This document shows, piece after piece, positions 34,130-42,555 of a DNA stretch of 50,569 bases. The notes under the pieces were generated by a model, which was not told where the DNA came from, did no database searches, and worked only from the letters and a program-made list of their open reading frames with translations. This DNA comes from an uncultured Hyphomicrobiales bacterium (GTDB taxonomy: Bacteria; Pseudomonadota; Alphaproteobacteria; Rhizobiales; Beijerinckiaceae), in contig CAISEY010000259.1 in assembly GCA_903884435.1 (NCBI GenBank), forward strand, positions 1-50,569. Direction: 5' to 3'. The translations under genes and the position numbers were made by a program. Within the stretch, counting starts at the first letter, position 1. Each line of letters begins with the position of its first letter.

Positions 34130-35221
34130 CTATTTTCCCACCATCGCCTTTCCCGTCTCGATATAGTCCTGGATGAAGGCCTTGAGCGCGGGATCGACCC
34201 GCATGGATTGGTAGAAAATTTTCTCGACCTTCGGTCCGAGGAGAAAGCGCGGCGCGAACTTGATCGTCCTGACGCAATCGGCGCGGTAGTCGGCGTCGTC
34301 CTGCAGGCGCGCGATGGCCGCGCGCCAGATCTCGACGGCCTCCGGCGGCGCGCCCGGCGGGAAATTGATGGTGCGCTGGAACGTGCCGCCGATTTCCTTG
34401 AGCAGGATCAGCATCCGCCAGAGATCGCTGTCCGGCGGCGCGCCCTTCACCTCGCGGTAGAAACTCTCGAAAGGCAGGGCGTCGATGCCGGCGGCGTCGG
34501 GATGCGGCGCGCCACTGGCGGCGGCCTGGGTGTCGTACCAGACGGGCGTGGCCTGGCCGGTTTTCACGAGGGCCGGCTCTATGGAAACCCGGTAGGTTGG
34601 CATGGATTCCACGGTGAACTGGATTTCGTCGCGCTCCAGCGCCAGCCGGGCCTCGGCGGCGCCCGGATAACCGCTGAGATAGCGATAGGGGATTCCCAGC
34701 AGGTCGAGTTCGGCGCGCAGCCGCAAATCCTTGTCGTTGTCCGGCGTCAGCCCGCCGATCCAGAAATTCTTTTTCGACATGATGTCGGCGGGCTTTGAAA
34801 TTCCCAGATCGCTCCGCGCGTAATAAACGCTGATGCCCTCGACGCCGGCCACGAATGGAAACTTCGTCGCGTCCACCTTCAGCGAGGGAGTCTCGTGGGC
34901 CGTCGCGCCGACGACTCCCGTGACATAGCCAACCGTCAGCCCGTCGGGCGCGGCGACCTGGCCGAGCCAGTTGACGCCGATCATGCCGCCGGCGCCGCCC
35001 ATGTTGCGCACGACGATGGCCGGATTGCCCGGAATGTATTTCGGCAGGTGACGCGCGAGCAGGCGCGCCTCCGCGTCGGTGGGGCCGCCGGACGTGTAGT
35101 TCACCACGAGGGAGATTGTCTTTCCGCGGTAGAATTCGCTCGCGGGCGTTTGCGCGGGCGCGGAGGCGACCTGCGCGCACCAGAGGAGCGTGGATGCGAC
35201 GAAGGGCGCGGCGCGCTTCAT
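34130..35221 (-). CDS. tripartite tricarboxylate transporter (TctC/Bug) receptor, copy 3
   Basis: A 363-residue receptor, longer than usual. The signal peptide ends APA|QTPASEFYRGKTISLVVNYTSGGPTDAEARLLARHL, showing the divergent FYRGK start shared with copy 1 at 22465. Further marks are IPGNPAIVVRNMGGAGGMIGVNWLG and the mid-domain block DLLGIPYRYLSGYPGAAEARLALERDEIQFTVES. No TctA/TctB gene is nearby. It converges with the dioxygenase-like gene with only 10 bases between the stops, which makes a shared role in aromatic acid use plausible but unproven. Confidence 0.86.
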   Translation of the reverse strand: MKRAAPFVASTLLWCAQVASAPAQTPASEFYRGKTISLVVNYTSGGPTDAEARLLARHLPKYIPGNPAIVVRNMGGAGGMIGVNWLGQVAAPDGLTVGYVTGVVGATAHETPSLKVDATKFPFVAGVEGISVYYARSDLGISKPADIMSKKNFWIGGLTPDNDKDLRLRAELDLLGIPYRYLSGYPGAAEARLALERDEIQFTVESMPTYRVSIEPALVKTGQATPVWYDTQAAASGAPHPDAAGIDALPFESFYREVKGAPPDSDLWRMLILLKEIGGTFQRTINFPPGAPPEAVEIWRAAIARLQDDADYRADCVRTIKFAPRFLLGPKVEKIFYQSMRVDPALKAFIQDYIETGKAMVGK

Positions 35222-35340
35222 GGCGGTTTCCCCGTTGGACCGGAGCCGGGTCCGGCGATCCCGGACGTCCCGCCGGGATTTACGAGGCGATCATGATGCA
35301 GTTCGCCATTTCCGGCAATCGCCGCGAGGCGAGACGCGCG

Positions 35341-37056
35341 TCAGCGAAGTTCCGCGGCGGTCGCCCAGGCGGTGTTGAAACGCCCGGTCGCGAGGGGCGG
35401 GGCGTCCGGGGCGCTCATCGAGAATTGCCGGACGGCGGGCGTCTCGAACCGTGATCCGGGATCGAGGGGTTCGGCGAAGATCATCGCGCCCAATCCGCCG
35501 CGGGAGGCGGCGCGAAGCGGAGCCGCGGCCGGACCCAGCGCGCCGGGTTCGAGACTGGCGATGCCTTCCGGCGACGTCAGCGCGCGGAAGTTGGCGCGGT
35601 CGAGGCGGAACGTGGCGGAGGCCACGCGGCGCAACGGGACGAATCCGGCGCGCAGACCGATGGGCTGGGCGATGACAGGGGCGGCGGTGGTGGCTTTCGC
35701 GATGACCGCCTGCCGGGTCAGGGACGCCTTCGGCGGATCGGACAGGCTTGGCGCGGACGGCGCGAAGGCGAGGACGCCGAGACCGGCGGAGGACGCCGCG
35801 ACCGGCGAACTCGAACCGCTGGTGATGACCGAAGGCAGTTCGGCCGGGCGGCGCGCCGGCTCCGCGGCGGCGACGCGGACAAGGTCGCCCGGACGCACCG
35901 GCGGCTGCGGAATGTTCGCCGCGACCTGAACCGTCGCGAGATCGCCGGGCCGGCGGGGCGGCAGCGGCGCGATGGACTGGGCGACGCCGAGACGAACCTG
36001 GATTTCCTCCTGCGCCGGACGGCGCGGATCGGGAACCGGGGCTGGCTGGCGCGCGGGCGCGGTTTCGAGTCGGGCGACGGCGACCGGCGCCGGCTGGGGG
36101 GCGGCGGGGCCGGCCCGACGGGCCGCCTCGGCCACGAAAAAGGCGGCGGCGGTGGTTTCGTCGCCGCTCGCGGCTGGCGCGCCGGCGGGGGCCGGAGCCT
36201 GCGGAGCGACGCGCGCGTTGCGGCCCAGAGCCGCCATCTGGGTCCGCGCGGCGCCGCGCGCCGGGGCCGCCTCGGCGGCGGGCTCGTCCTCGCCGCCGCC
36301 GAACAGGGCGGCGAAGAAGCCCTTCGACTGAACCTGGGCGACGGTCGGCACGGACACGCCGTTGCGCTGCTCGATCATGGCGCGGGCCTCCTCGTAGCGG
36401 GCGAGGGGCTGGCCGTTGGTTGGCAAATGCACGGTCTTGCCGTCCGGGAAGAGTCGGGCGAGCTGGTCGTAGGTCATGCGCGGCCAGGCGCGGACGGAAC
36501 CGACGTCGAGGTGGACGAAAGGCGTGCCGGCGGTGGGATAATAACCGACGCCGCCGCGCTGCATCCGCATGGCGATCTCGCGGACGCGGCCCATGTGAAC
36601 GTCCTGGTAATGCATGTCCATCGCTTTCCCGAGCATGTGCTGGGAATGTTCGGCGACGGCGCTGGAGCGGCGGCGCAGCATGGCGTTGGTGGCGGGAGAC
36701 CGATAGGCGGAAACGACCATGATCGGCTCGCGGGATCCCGATTCGCGATAGGCTTCCCAGACCACGTCGAACAGCCGCGGGTCCATCTTGATGGGTTCGT
36801 CAAGGCGCCAGTCGCGCAGGAACCAGTTGAGTTTTTCGAGCGTGGACTGATCGTAGGAGCCGTTGACGCGGAAAGTCGCGGTGATGCTCTCGTGGGTATG
36901 GGCGTGATAGAGGCTGATCGTGCGAGTGTCGCCATTGGCGATCGCGTTCTGCGTCCGGGCCGGGACCATCGCCGCGAGCGCGACGGCCAGGACGCAGGCC
37001 CGGGCGCGGAAGCGGCCCGTGATCGCCGTGAACTGAAGCTCTTGCAACCCGATCAC
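35341..37056 (-). CDS. DUF882 (YcbK-like, M15-type) murein peptidase with long Pro/Ala-rich tail
   Basis: A 571-residue protein. After a signal-like region, residues about 35-200 form the DUF882 peptidase domain: ATFRVNGSYDQSTLEKLNWFLRDWRLDEPIKMDPRLFDVVW, then SAYRSPATNAML, the zinc motif HSQHMLGKAMDMHYQDV and HLDVGSVR, all as in D-Ala-D-Ala type M15 enzymes. Residues about 240-571 are low-complexity, rich in Ala, Pro and Arg, with repeated RPGDL-type units (PPRRPGDL, PPVRPGDLV). It probably cuts peptidoglycan in the periplasm. I use GTG 37056; an in-frame TTG at 37098 is the other choice, with no ATG available. The tail may bind the wall. Confidence 0.82.
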   Translation of the reverse strand: MIGLQELQFTAITGRFRARACVLAVALAAMVPARTQNAIANGDTRTISLYHAHTHESITATFRVNGSYDQSTLEKLNWFLRDWRLDEPIKMDPRLFDVVWEAYRESGSREPIMVVSAYRSPATNAMLRRRSSAVAEHSQHMLGKAMDMHYQDVHMGRVREIAMRMQRGGVGYYPTAGTPFVHLDVGSVRAWPRMTYDQLARLFPDGKTVHLPTNGQPLARYEEARAMIEQRNGVSVPTVAQVQSKGFFAALFGGGEDEPAAEAAPARGAARTQMAALGRNARVAPQAPAPAGAPAASGDETTAAAFFVAEAARRAGPAAPQPAPVAVARLETAPARQPAPVPDPRRPAQEEIQVRLGVAQSIAPLPPRRPGDLATVQVAANIPQPPVRPGDLVRVAAAEPARRPAELPSVITSGSSSPVAASSAGLGVLAFAPSAPSLSDPPKASLTRQAVIAKATTAAPVIAQPIGLRAGFVPLRRVASATFRLDRANFRALTSPEGIASLEPGALGPAAAPLRAASRGGLGAMIFAEPLDPGSRFETPAVRQFSMSAPDAPPLATGRFNTAWATAAELR

Positions 37057-37295
37057 TCGCTTTTCGGTTCGACCTCGACGCCGCTGATAACAACGCAAAA
37101 GTCACACAGGCGAATTATCACGCGGAAGGGTAAACAAGCCGTGACCCCGCCCCGCAGAATAAAGGGAAGAAAGCCTGGAGTGTCAACCTTTCCCGGTTTC
37201 TTCCCGTCGCGCGGTAAGCCCGCGAAATGAGGCGTGAATGTGGCCGCCTCCGTCGCGGCCGGCCGGCGGGGCCGCGCCGGCTCGCGCGCTTTTCG

Positions 37296-37559
37296 TCAGA
37301 TTTCCCCGAGGGCCGAGAGATATAGCTCCAGAATGGTCTCTTCCTCGACGCGCTTGTCGCGGTCCATTCGCCGCAGGGAGATGACCTTGCGCATGATCTT
37401 CACGTCGAAGCCGTTTCCCTTGGCTTCGGCGTAAACTTCCTTGATGTCGTCGGCCACGGCGCGCTTGTCCTCCTCGAGACGCTCGATGCGTTCGATGAAG
37501 GCGCGAAGCTGCCCGCCTTCGACGGGCTCGCCGGAAATGTCTTTTTCGGGTTTGTTCAT
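37296..37559 (-). CDS. gapR: GapR-family (DUF2312) chromosome-structuring protein
   Basis: An 87-residue DUF2312 protein: [51 protein letters not shown], nearly the whole family domain. In Caulobacter GapR is a nucleoid protein that binds overtwisted AT-rich DNA ahead of replication and RNA polymerase and stimulates topoisomerases. The same role is inferred here. It is followed (same strand, 110 bases upstream in gene order) by DUF1244 and the N-formylglutamate amidohydrolase gene, a neighbourhood I associate with Hyphomicrobiales. Normal length. Confidence 0.94.
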   Translation of the reverse strand: MNKPEKDISGEPVEGGQLRAFIERIERLEEDKRAVADDIKEVYAEAKGNGFDVKIMRKVISLRRMDRDKRVEEETILELYLSALGEI

Positions 37560-37669
37560 GGTTCTTTCCGCGTCGGGCCGGGATGTCCGCCCGCTCGGGC
37601 GCGATCAAGCGGGCTCGCGGGCTCCGGGTCAAGCCTGGAGGCGCGTAATCCCCGCAATCCCTGTCCCGA

Positions 37670-37984
37670 TCAGCCGTGTTTTGTAGGGTCTTGCATGACA
37701 GTGGCGAATTGCCGCTGCTGGTCGGGGCTCGCGTCGCGCTGGTACAGCTGTTTCCATGTGTCGTAGGGCATTCCGTAGACATCCTCGCGCGCCTGGTCGA
37801 GAGTCAGGCCGAGGCCGCGCCTGTCGGATTCTTCCTTCATCCATTTCGACAGGCAGTTGCGGCAAAAACCGGCGAGATTCATCAGGTCGATGTTCTGCAC
37901 GTCGACGCGGTTGCGCAAATGTTCCGTCAGGCGCCGGTAGGCCGCGGCTTCGAGTTCGATTCGCGTCTGTTTGTCGAGTTCCAT
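37670..37984 (-). CDS. DUF1244 protein
   Basis: A 104-residue DUF1244 protein: LEAAAYRRLTEHLRNRVDVQNIDLMNLAGFCRNCLSKWMKE, with the Cys-containing FCRNCLSKW motif and the C-terminal block REDVYGMPYDTWKQLYQRDASPDQQRQF. The structure of a homologue is known but the function is not; the CxxC may bind a metal. ATG 37984 lies only 2 bases after the stop of the N-formylglutamate amidohydrolase gene, so the two are co-transcribed and probably translationally coupled. DUF1244 beside GapR is a conserved arrangement to my knowledge. Confidence 0.92.
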   Translation of the reverse strand: MELDKQTRIELEAAAYRRLTEHLRNRVDVQNIDLMNLAGFCRNCLSKWMKEESDRRGLGLTLDQAREDVYGMPYDTWKQLYQRDASPDQQRQFATVMQDPTKHG

Positions 37985-37986
37985 GG

Positions 37987-38775
37987 TCACGGTCCTCCAG
38001 TTCGCCGCCCGGCGCGGCTGCCGTAATGTCTGATCATATGGGCCCCGGGCGCGGCAAGTACAGGGGCGAGGGCGTCGCCGAGCCTGCCGGCCCAGACGGC
38101 GACTCCGGCCGGATCGCCGACGAGGTCCTGGCGGAATTCGACGAGAACGTGGGCGAGGCCGCGCCCCGTGCCAAGATCGTAAAGCGTGTCGCCCTCGAGG
38201 GCCCCGTCGTAGGGTTCGTTGTCGCCGACGACGATTCCGTCCCGCCGCAAGGCCTCGATCAGCGGGCGGGCGACGCGCGGGTCGAGATCCCAGAGCGCGG
38301 CGATCTGCCAGGGCCGGGCGACGCCCTTCCAGACCGGCGTGAAGGAATGCAGGGAGACGATCGCCGGCGCCGGGCCGCGGGCGGCGAGCCCGTCGAGAGC
38401 GGCGGCCACGGCCTCGCGGTAGGGAGTCCAGAACAGGCGCTTGCGGCGCTCGATCTCCGCCCCGTCGACGCGCGCGTTGCCGGGGATGATGGCGCCGTCG
38501 GAAATTTTCATCACCAGCGTTGGATCGTCGCCGCCCCGGTTGGCGTCGATCAGCAGGCGGGAGAAGCGGGTCAGCACGGCGGGGGCCCCGAAACGCGCCG
38601 CGAGCAGCCGCGTCGCGTCCGCCGCGCCGATGTCCCAGGCGATGTGGCGGCGGAACTGCTCCGCGGGCAACCCGAGATCGCCATATTCGGGTGGCACGTG
38701 GTTCGAGGCGTGGTCGCAAATGAAGAGCACGCCGGCGTCCGGGCGTCCGGGAATCGATTCGACGGGAGCGTTCAT
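37987..38775 (-). CDS. N-formylglutamate amidohydrolase family protein
   Basis: A 262-residue hydrolase of the N-formylglutamate amidohydrolase (HutG-like) family, which releases formate and glutamate. It has FICDHASNHVPPEYGDLGL near the N-terminus, IAWDIGAADATRLLAARFGAPAVLTRFSRLLIDANRG, VSLHSFTPVWKG and VLVEFRQDLVGD, the conserved metal and catalytic blocks. The frame is open far upstream, but ATG 38775 is the start that matches the family. No histidine-degradation (hut) genes are nearby, so an alternative N-formyl or related substrate is possible. It is first in the operon with DUF1244 and ends 2 bases before it. Confidence 0.87.
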   Translation of the reverse strand: MNAPVESIPGRPDAGVLFICDHASNHVPPEYGDLGLPAEQFRRHIAWDIGAADATRLLAARFGAPAVLTRFSRLLIDANRGGDDPTLVMKISDGAIIPGNARVDGAEIERRKRLFWTPYREAVAAALDGLAARGPAPAIVSLHSFTPVWKGVARPWQIAALWDLDPRVARPLIEALRRDGIVVGDNEPYDGALEGDTLYDLGTGRGLAHVLVEFRQDLVGDPAGVAVWAGRLGDALAPVLAAPGAHMIRHYGSRAGRRTGGP

Positions 38776-38922
38776 GGGAACGACATTGAAACCGGTGGAG
38801 CGCAATTGCAAAGGCTGCGTTTTTCTCCGCTTGTTGACAGGAGCGCCGATGCGCCAAAAAAAGACGGCGCGCCCGTGCGTGCCTCCTGATTCGAACTCCA
38901 GACGATGACCGGCTCGCCCGCC

Positions 38923-39363
38923 ATGTCCCAGATTTTTCGCAATCGACTGCTTCTCGCCATGTTTTCGCTCGCCGGCCTCGCGGCGCCGGGAGTGGCGCGC
39001 GCCGATTTTCGTCTCTGCAACAATTCGTCCAATCGCGTCAGCGTGGCGATTTCCTACACGGACGGGCAGGGCTGGGTCAGCGAGGGCTGGTGGAACCTGA
39101 AGAGCAACGCCTGCGAAATCCTCCTGCGCGGCAGTCTCGCGGCCCAGTTCTACTACGTTTACGCCATGGACGAGCGCGGCGGCGAGTGGAAGGGCAAGGC
39201 CTACATGTGCACGCGCGACCGGGAGTTCCGCATCGAGGGGCGCGACAATTGCCTTGTGCGCGGTTACGATCGCACGGGTTTTCTCGAAATCGACACGGGC
39301 AAGGACGCCAAGAACTGGACCGTCCAGCTCACCGACGCCTCGCAGCAGTCGCCGGGACGCTGA
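38923..39363 (+). CDS. DUF1036 secreted protein
   Basis: A 146-residue protein from ATG 38923 (ATG 38905 is the other in-frame start; neither has a clear ribosome site). A signal peptide ends APGVARA|DFRLCNNSS. The mature domain matches DUF1036: FRLCNNSSNRVSVAISYTDGQGWVSEGWW, CEILLRGSLAAQFYYVYAMD and CTRDREFRIEGRDNC, with four Cys that could form two disulfides. Function unknown. It lies upstream of pyruvate kinase on the same strand (84-base gap), as I recall from other Hyphomicrobiales, and is divergent from the N-formylglutamate amidohydrolase gene. Confidence 0.86.
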   Translation: MSQIFRNRLLLAMFSLAGLAAPGVARADFRLCNNSSNRVSVAISYTDGQGWVSEGWWNLKSNACEILLRGSLAAQFYYVYAMDERGGEWKGKAYMCTRDREFRIEGRDNCLVRGYDRTGFLEIDTGKDAKNWTVQLTDASQQSPGR

Positions 39364-39447
39364 TTCGCGGTCTTCGCCTGGACGGAATCGTCTCTTTCGT
39401 GTAACGCAACGCGGGTATTTCGCGGCTTTCGCCGGAAAGAGACCCCC

Positions 39448-40872
39448 ATGAGACGACTTCGCCGCGTGAAGATTCTCGCCACGCTTGGCCCCGCTTCGCA
39501 AGACCGTGAAACGATCGCGCGGCTGGCCGCCGCCGGCGCGGACATTTTCCGCATCAACATGAGCCATTCCAGCCACGAGGGCATGCGCGCGCGCATCCGC
39601 GACATTCGCGCGCTGTCCGAGGAAATGGGCCACGAGATCGGCGTGCTCGTCGACTTGCAGGGGCCGAAGCTCCGCGTGGGCGAATTCGAGGGCGGCGGCG
39701 TCGATCTCGTGAAGGGGCAGACCTTCGTGCTCGACGCGGACCGCAAGCCGGGCGATTCCACGCGCGTGCATTTGCCGCATCCGGAAATCTTGCGCGCGCT
39801 CGCGCCGGGTCACGTCGTGCTGATCGACGACGGCAAGGTGCGGCTGCACATCGTCGAGGCGAAGCCGACGCGCGCGGTCGCGATCGTCGATGTCGCGGGA
39901 CGCGTTTCCAATCGCAAGGGCGTCAGCCTGCCCGACACCGAAATTCCCGTCTCCGCCATGACGGAGAAGGACCGCTCGGACCTCGAGGCGGCGCTCGCCG
40001 AAGGCGTCGACTGGGTCGCCGTCTCCTTCGTGCAGCGCGCCGACGACATCGCGGAGGTCAAGAAGATCGCCCGTGGCCGCGCGCTGGTGCTGGCCAAGAT
40101 CGAGAAGCCGCAAGCCATCGCGCGGCTCGACGAGATCATGGAAGTCGCCGACGCGCTGATGGTGGCGCGCGGCGATCTCGGCGTCGAGATGCCGCTGGAA
40201 AAGGTGCCCGGCCTGCAAAAGCGCATCACCCGCAACGCGCGCCGGCTTGGCAAGCCCGTCGTCGTGGCGACGCAGATGCTGGAATCGATGATCACCTCGC
40301 CGGTGCCGACGCGCGCCGAGGTGTCCGACGTGGCGACCGCCGTTTTCGAGGGCGCCGACGCGGTGATGCTCTCGGCGGAAAGCGCGGCGGGTCAATATCC
40401 CGTCGAGGCCGTCGAGACCATGAACCGCATCGCCGAGGAAGTGGAGCGCGACAGCGTGTGGCGCGCCGTGATCAACGCGCAGCGCGGGGCGCCGGAAGCG
40501 ACGGGCGCCGACGCCATCGCGGTGGCGGCGCGCGACGTCGCCGAGACTCTCGACGTGAAGGCCGTTTGCGCCTGGACGTCGTCGGGCTCGACGGCGCTGC
40601 GCATCGCCCGCGAGCGGCCCTCGCCCGCCGTTCTGGCGCTGACGCCCAACCGGGAGACCGCGCGCCGCCTGTCGATCGTCTGGGGCGTGCACGCCGTCGT
40701 CACCAAGGACGCCGACGATCTCGACGACATGGCCAGACGCGCCTGCAAATTCGCCAATCGCGAGGAATTCTCGAAAGAGGGCGACCGGATCGTCATCGTC
40801 GCCGGCGTGCCCTTCGGGACTCCGGGCGCGACCAACATGATCCGGATCGCGTTTACCTCGGCGGAGAAGTAG
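39448..40872 (+). CDS. pyk: pyruvate kinase
   Basis: A 474-residue pyruvate kinase that makes pyruvate and ATP from phosphoenolpyruvate and ADP. Motifs: KILATLGPAS (8-17), RINMSHSSHEG (35-45), the active-site KIEKPQA with catalytic Lys at 217-223, and ARGDLGVEMPLE (240-251). The C-terminal allosteric domain ends with VAGVPFGTPGATNMIRI. Length and domain order (A, B, C) are normal. GGAAAGAG precedes ATG 39448. It is converging with the FKBP gene (12 bases apart) and follows DUF1036. Single copy in the window. Confidence 0.96.
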   Translation: MRRLRRVKILATLGPASQDRETIARLAAAGADIFRINMSHSSHEGMRARIRDIRALSEEMGHEIGVLVDLQGPKLRVGEFEGGGVDLVKGQTFVLDADRKPGDSTRVHLPHPEILRALAPGHVVLIDDGKVRLHIVEAKPTRAVAIVDVAGRVSNRKGVSLPDTEIPVSAMTEKDRSDLEAALAEGVDWVAVSFVQRADDIAEVKKIARGRALVLAKIEKPQAIARLDEIMEVADALMVARGDLGVEMPLEKVPGLQKRITRNARRLGKPVVVATQMLESMITSPVPTRAEVSDVATAVFEGADAVMLSAESAAGQYPVEAVETMNRIAEEVERDSVWRAVINAQRGAPEATGADAIAVAARDVAETLDVKAVCAWTSSGSTALRIARERPSPAVLALTPNRETARRLSIVWGVHAVVTKDADDLDDMARRACKFANREEFSKEGDRIVIVAGVPFGTPGATNMIRIAFTSAEK

Positions 40873-40884
40873 GGGCCGGCGCCC

Positions 40885-41322
40885 TTACTTCACGTCCAGC
40901 AATTCGACCTCGAACAGCAGCGTCGCGTTGGGCGGAATGACGCCGCCGGCGCCGCGGGCGCCATAGCCGAGTTCCGGCGGAATGATCAGCGTGCGCTTGC
41001 CGCCAACCTTCATGGTGGCGACGCCCTCGTCCCAGCCGGCGATCACGCGCTGCGCGCCAATCGGAAACGAGAAGGGCTGGCCGCGGTCGAGGGACGAATC
41101 GAACTTCGCGCCTTTCGCCCCGTTCACGTAGAGCCAGCCGGTGTAGTGCATCACGCAGGTCTGGCCGGTTTTCGGACTCGCGCCCTCGCCGACCTTCGTG
41201 TCCTCGATCTTCAGGCCGGAAGCCGTTGTCATGATTTTTCCCCGGGTTTGAGCCGCCGCGGGCCCGGCGGCGAACAGAGCGCCGGTCATGGCGATGGTGA
41301 AATCGCGGCGGGAAAAGCTCAT
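40885..41322 (-). CDS. exported FKBP-type peptidyl-prolyl isomerase
   Basis: A 145-residue protein with a Tat-like signal (SRRDFTIAMTGALFAAG, cleaved near AAA|QTRGK). The rest is a single FKBP domain: GQTCVMHYTGWLYVNGAKGAKFDSSLDRGQPFSFPIGAQRVIAGWDEGVATMKVGGKRTLIIPPELGYGARGAGGVIPPNATLLFEVELLDV, with the active-site tyrosine, Phe, Asp and Trp residues in place. It speeds proline isomerisation, probably in the periplasm. ATG 41322 has GGAGAGG 10-16 bases upstream. It converges with pyk. Confidence 0.93.
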   Translation of the reverse strand: MSFSRRDFTIAMTGALFAAGPAAAQTRGKIMTTASGLKIEDTKVGEGASPKTGQTCVMHYTGWLYVNGAKGAKFDSSLDRGQPFSFPIGAQRVIAGWDEGVATMKVGGKRTLIIPPELGYGARGAGGVIPPNATLLFEVELLDVK

Positions 41323-41418
41323 CCTGATTATCCTCTCCGGCGACCGGGCGCCCGCGCTGTACCGGAGTTCAACGCCGCTGACAATTCAGCGCGCCGGGAC
41401 GCTTCCTCCGGGCCGGCG

Positions 41419-42426
41419 CTACTGAATGAGCTTGCCGATCTTCTCGATGACGGGCTTCGGCGTCGCGTAGATGCGCTTTATCAGCGCCTCGAGATGCTCG
41501 CCATCTTCCGGGTCCACGTCGAGCTTCGCTTTTTTCGTCTCGGCGAGGAATTCAGGATCGGTCATCGTCGCGTTGAAAGCGTCGCGCAGCATTTTCAGCT
41601 TTTCCGCCGGCAGGTTTGGCGGCGCGACAAACGGGCGGCCTATGCCCTGGCCGGCGTAGAGAAAGCCGATTTCCACCTTTTGATCGGGCGTCTTCGCGAG
41701 GTCGAGCACGAAGGGATGGCCCTTCATGTGCGGGTTGGGCTCCGCGCCGCCGTAGAACAAAATCCTGACCTTGCCCGAGGAAATCCAGTCGGGCCGCTTG
41801 CCGTTGACGCTGTCGAGCGATTCGCAAATGCCATCGACCTCGCCGCGCTCCATCGCGAGAAACACGTCGCTCGACGACGGGAAGCCGGAGACGAGCTTGA
41901 ACTTGAAGCCCAGCAGGGCGTTGAGCGCGTTCGGATAGGAGCGCGTGCCGGTCCCGGGCCCGGTGTCGCCAAGAATGAGTTCCGTCGTCGTCAGGTCGTC
42001 GACGCTCTTCACCTTCGCGCTGGCGTTGGCGATGCAGACGTTGATTTCCGTCGTGGGCGTGCCGAGCCACGACATTTTCGTCGAATCGAACCGCGCGCCT
42101 TCCGCGCCGGTGAGCGCGCCGAGCGCCGCGTCGCGGGCGATGATGCCCATGACCGTGCCGTCCTTCGGCGCGATGTTGTAAATGTAGCTCGCGCCGACAT
42201 AGCTGCCCGCGCCCGGCATGTTTTGCGTCACGACGGTGGGCGAACCCGGCAGGTGCCTGCCGATGTTGTGGGCGACGACCCGTCCCCAGAGGTCGTATCC
42301 GCCGCCGGGGCCAAAGCCGATCACCATGGTTGAATTTTTCGCCGTACCCTGGGCGAGGGCCGGCGGGGCGGCGCCCGCGACGGCGGCGCAGGCCGCGATG
42401 GCGACCGGGACGAGTCTGGAAAACAT
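41419..42426 (-). CDS. tripartite tricarboxylate transporter (TctC/Bug) receptor, copy 4
   Basis: A 335-residue receptor. The signal peptide ends ALA|QGTAKNSTMVIGFGPGGGYDLWGRVVAHNIGRHLPGSPTVVTQNMPGAGS. The GGGYD and PGSPTVV blocks put it with copies 1 and 3. A C-terminal FVAPPNLPAEKLKMLRDAFNATM is present. It is followed on the same strand upstream by a GST gene (129 bases between them), so the two may be linked. No TctA/TctB permease is close. The substrate is unknown; the GST neighbour suggests a xenobiotic or aromatic acid (inference). Confidence 0.87.
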   Translation of the reverse strand: MFSRLVPVAIAACAAVAGAAPPALAQGTAKNSTMVIGFGPGGGYDLWGRVVAHNIGRHLPGSPTVVTQNMPGAGSYVGASYIYNIAPKDGTVMGIIARDAALGALTGAEGARFDSTKMSWLGTPTTEINVCIANASAKVKSVDDLTTTELILGDTGPGTGTRSYPNALNALLGFKFKLVSGFPSSSDVFLAMERGEVDGICESLDSVNGKRPDWISSGKVRILFYGGAEPNPHMKGHPFVLDLAKTPDQKVEIGFLYAGQGIGRPFVAPPNLPAEKLKMLRDAFNATMTDPEFLAETKKAKLDVDPEDGEHLEALIKRIYATPKPVIEKIGKLIQ

Positions 42427-42555
42427 GAGTTCCTCGCGTGGAGTCTCGAACGGGCGGCCCGGAAACGGACCGGCGAAATCGAGCCCGAAAGTCCCCAAAT
42501 TCATGTGTGAGTCAAGGACGCCGCCGCGTGGCGAATGCTCGCGGCGGCGCGATTG

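Noticed and set aside
37987-40692. A 901-codon open frame on the minus strand across pyruvate kinase
   Set aside because: Only its last part (37987-38775) matches a family; the rest is Arg/His/Ala-rich antisense of pyk and DUF1036, a common artefact in G+C-rich DNA.
40873-40884. Bidirectional terminator between pyk and FKBP
   Set aside because: A GGGGCC/GGCGCCC stretch is too short and lacks a T-run on either strand.
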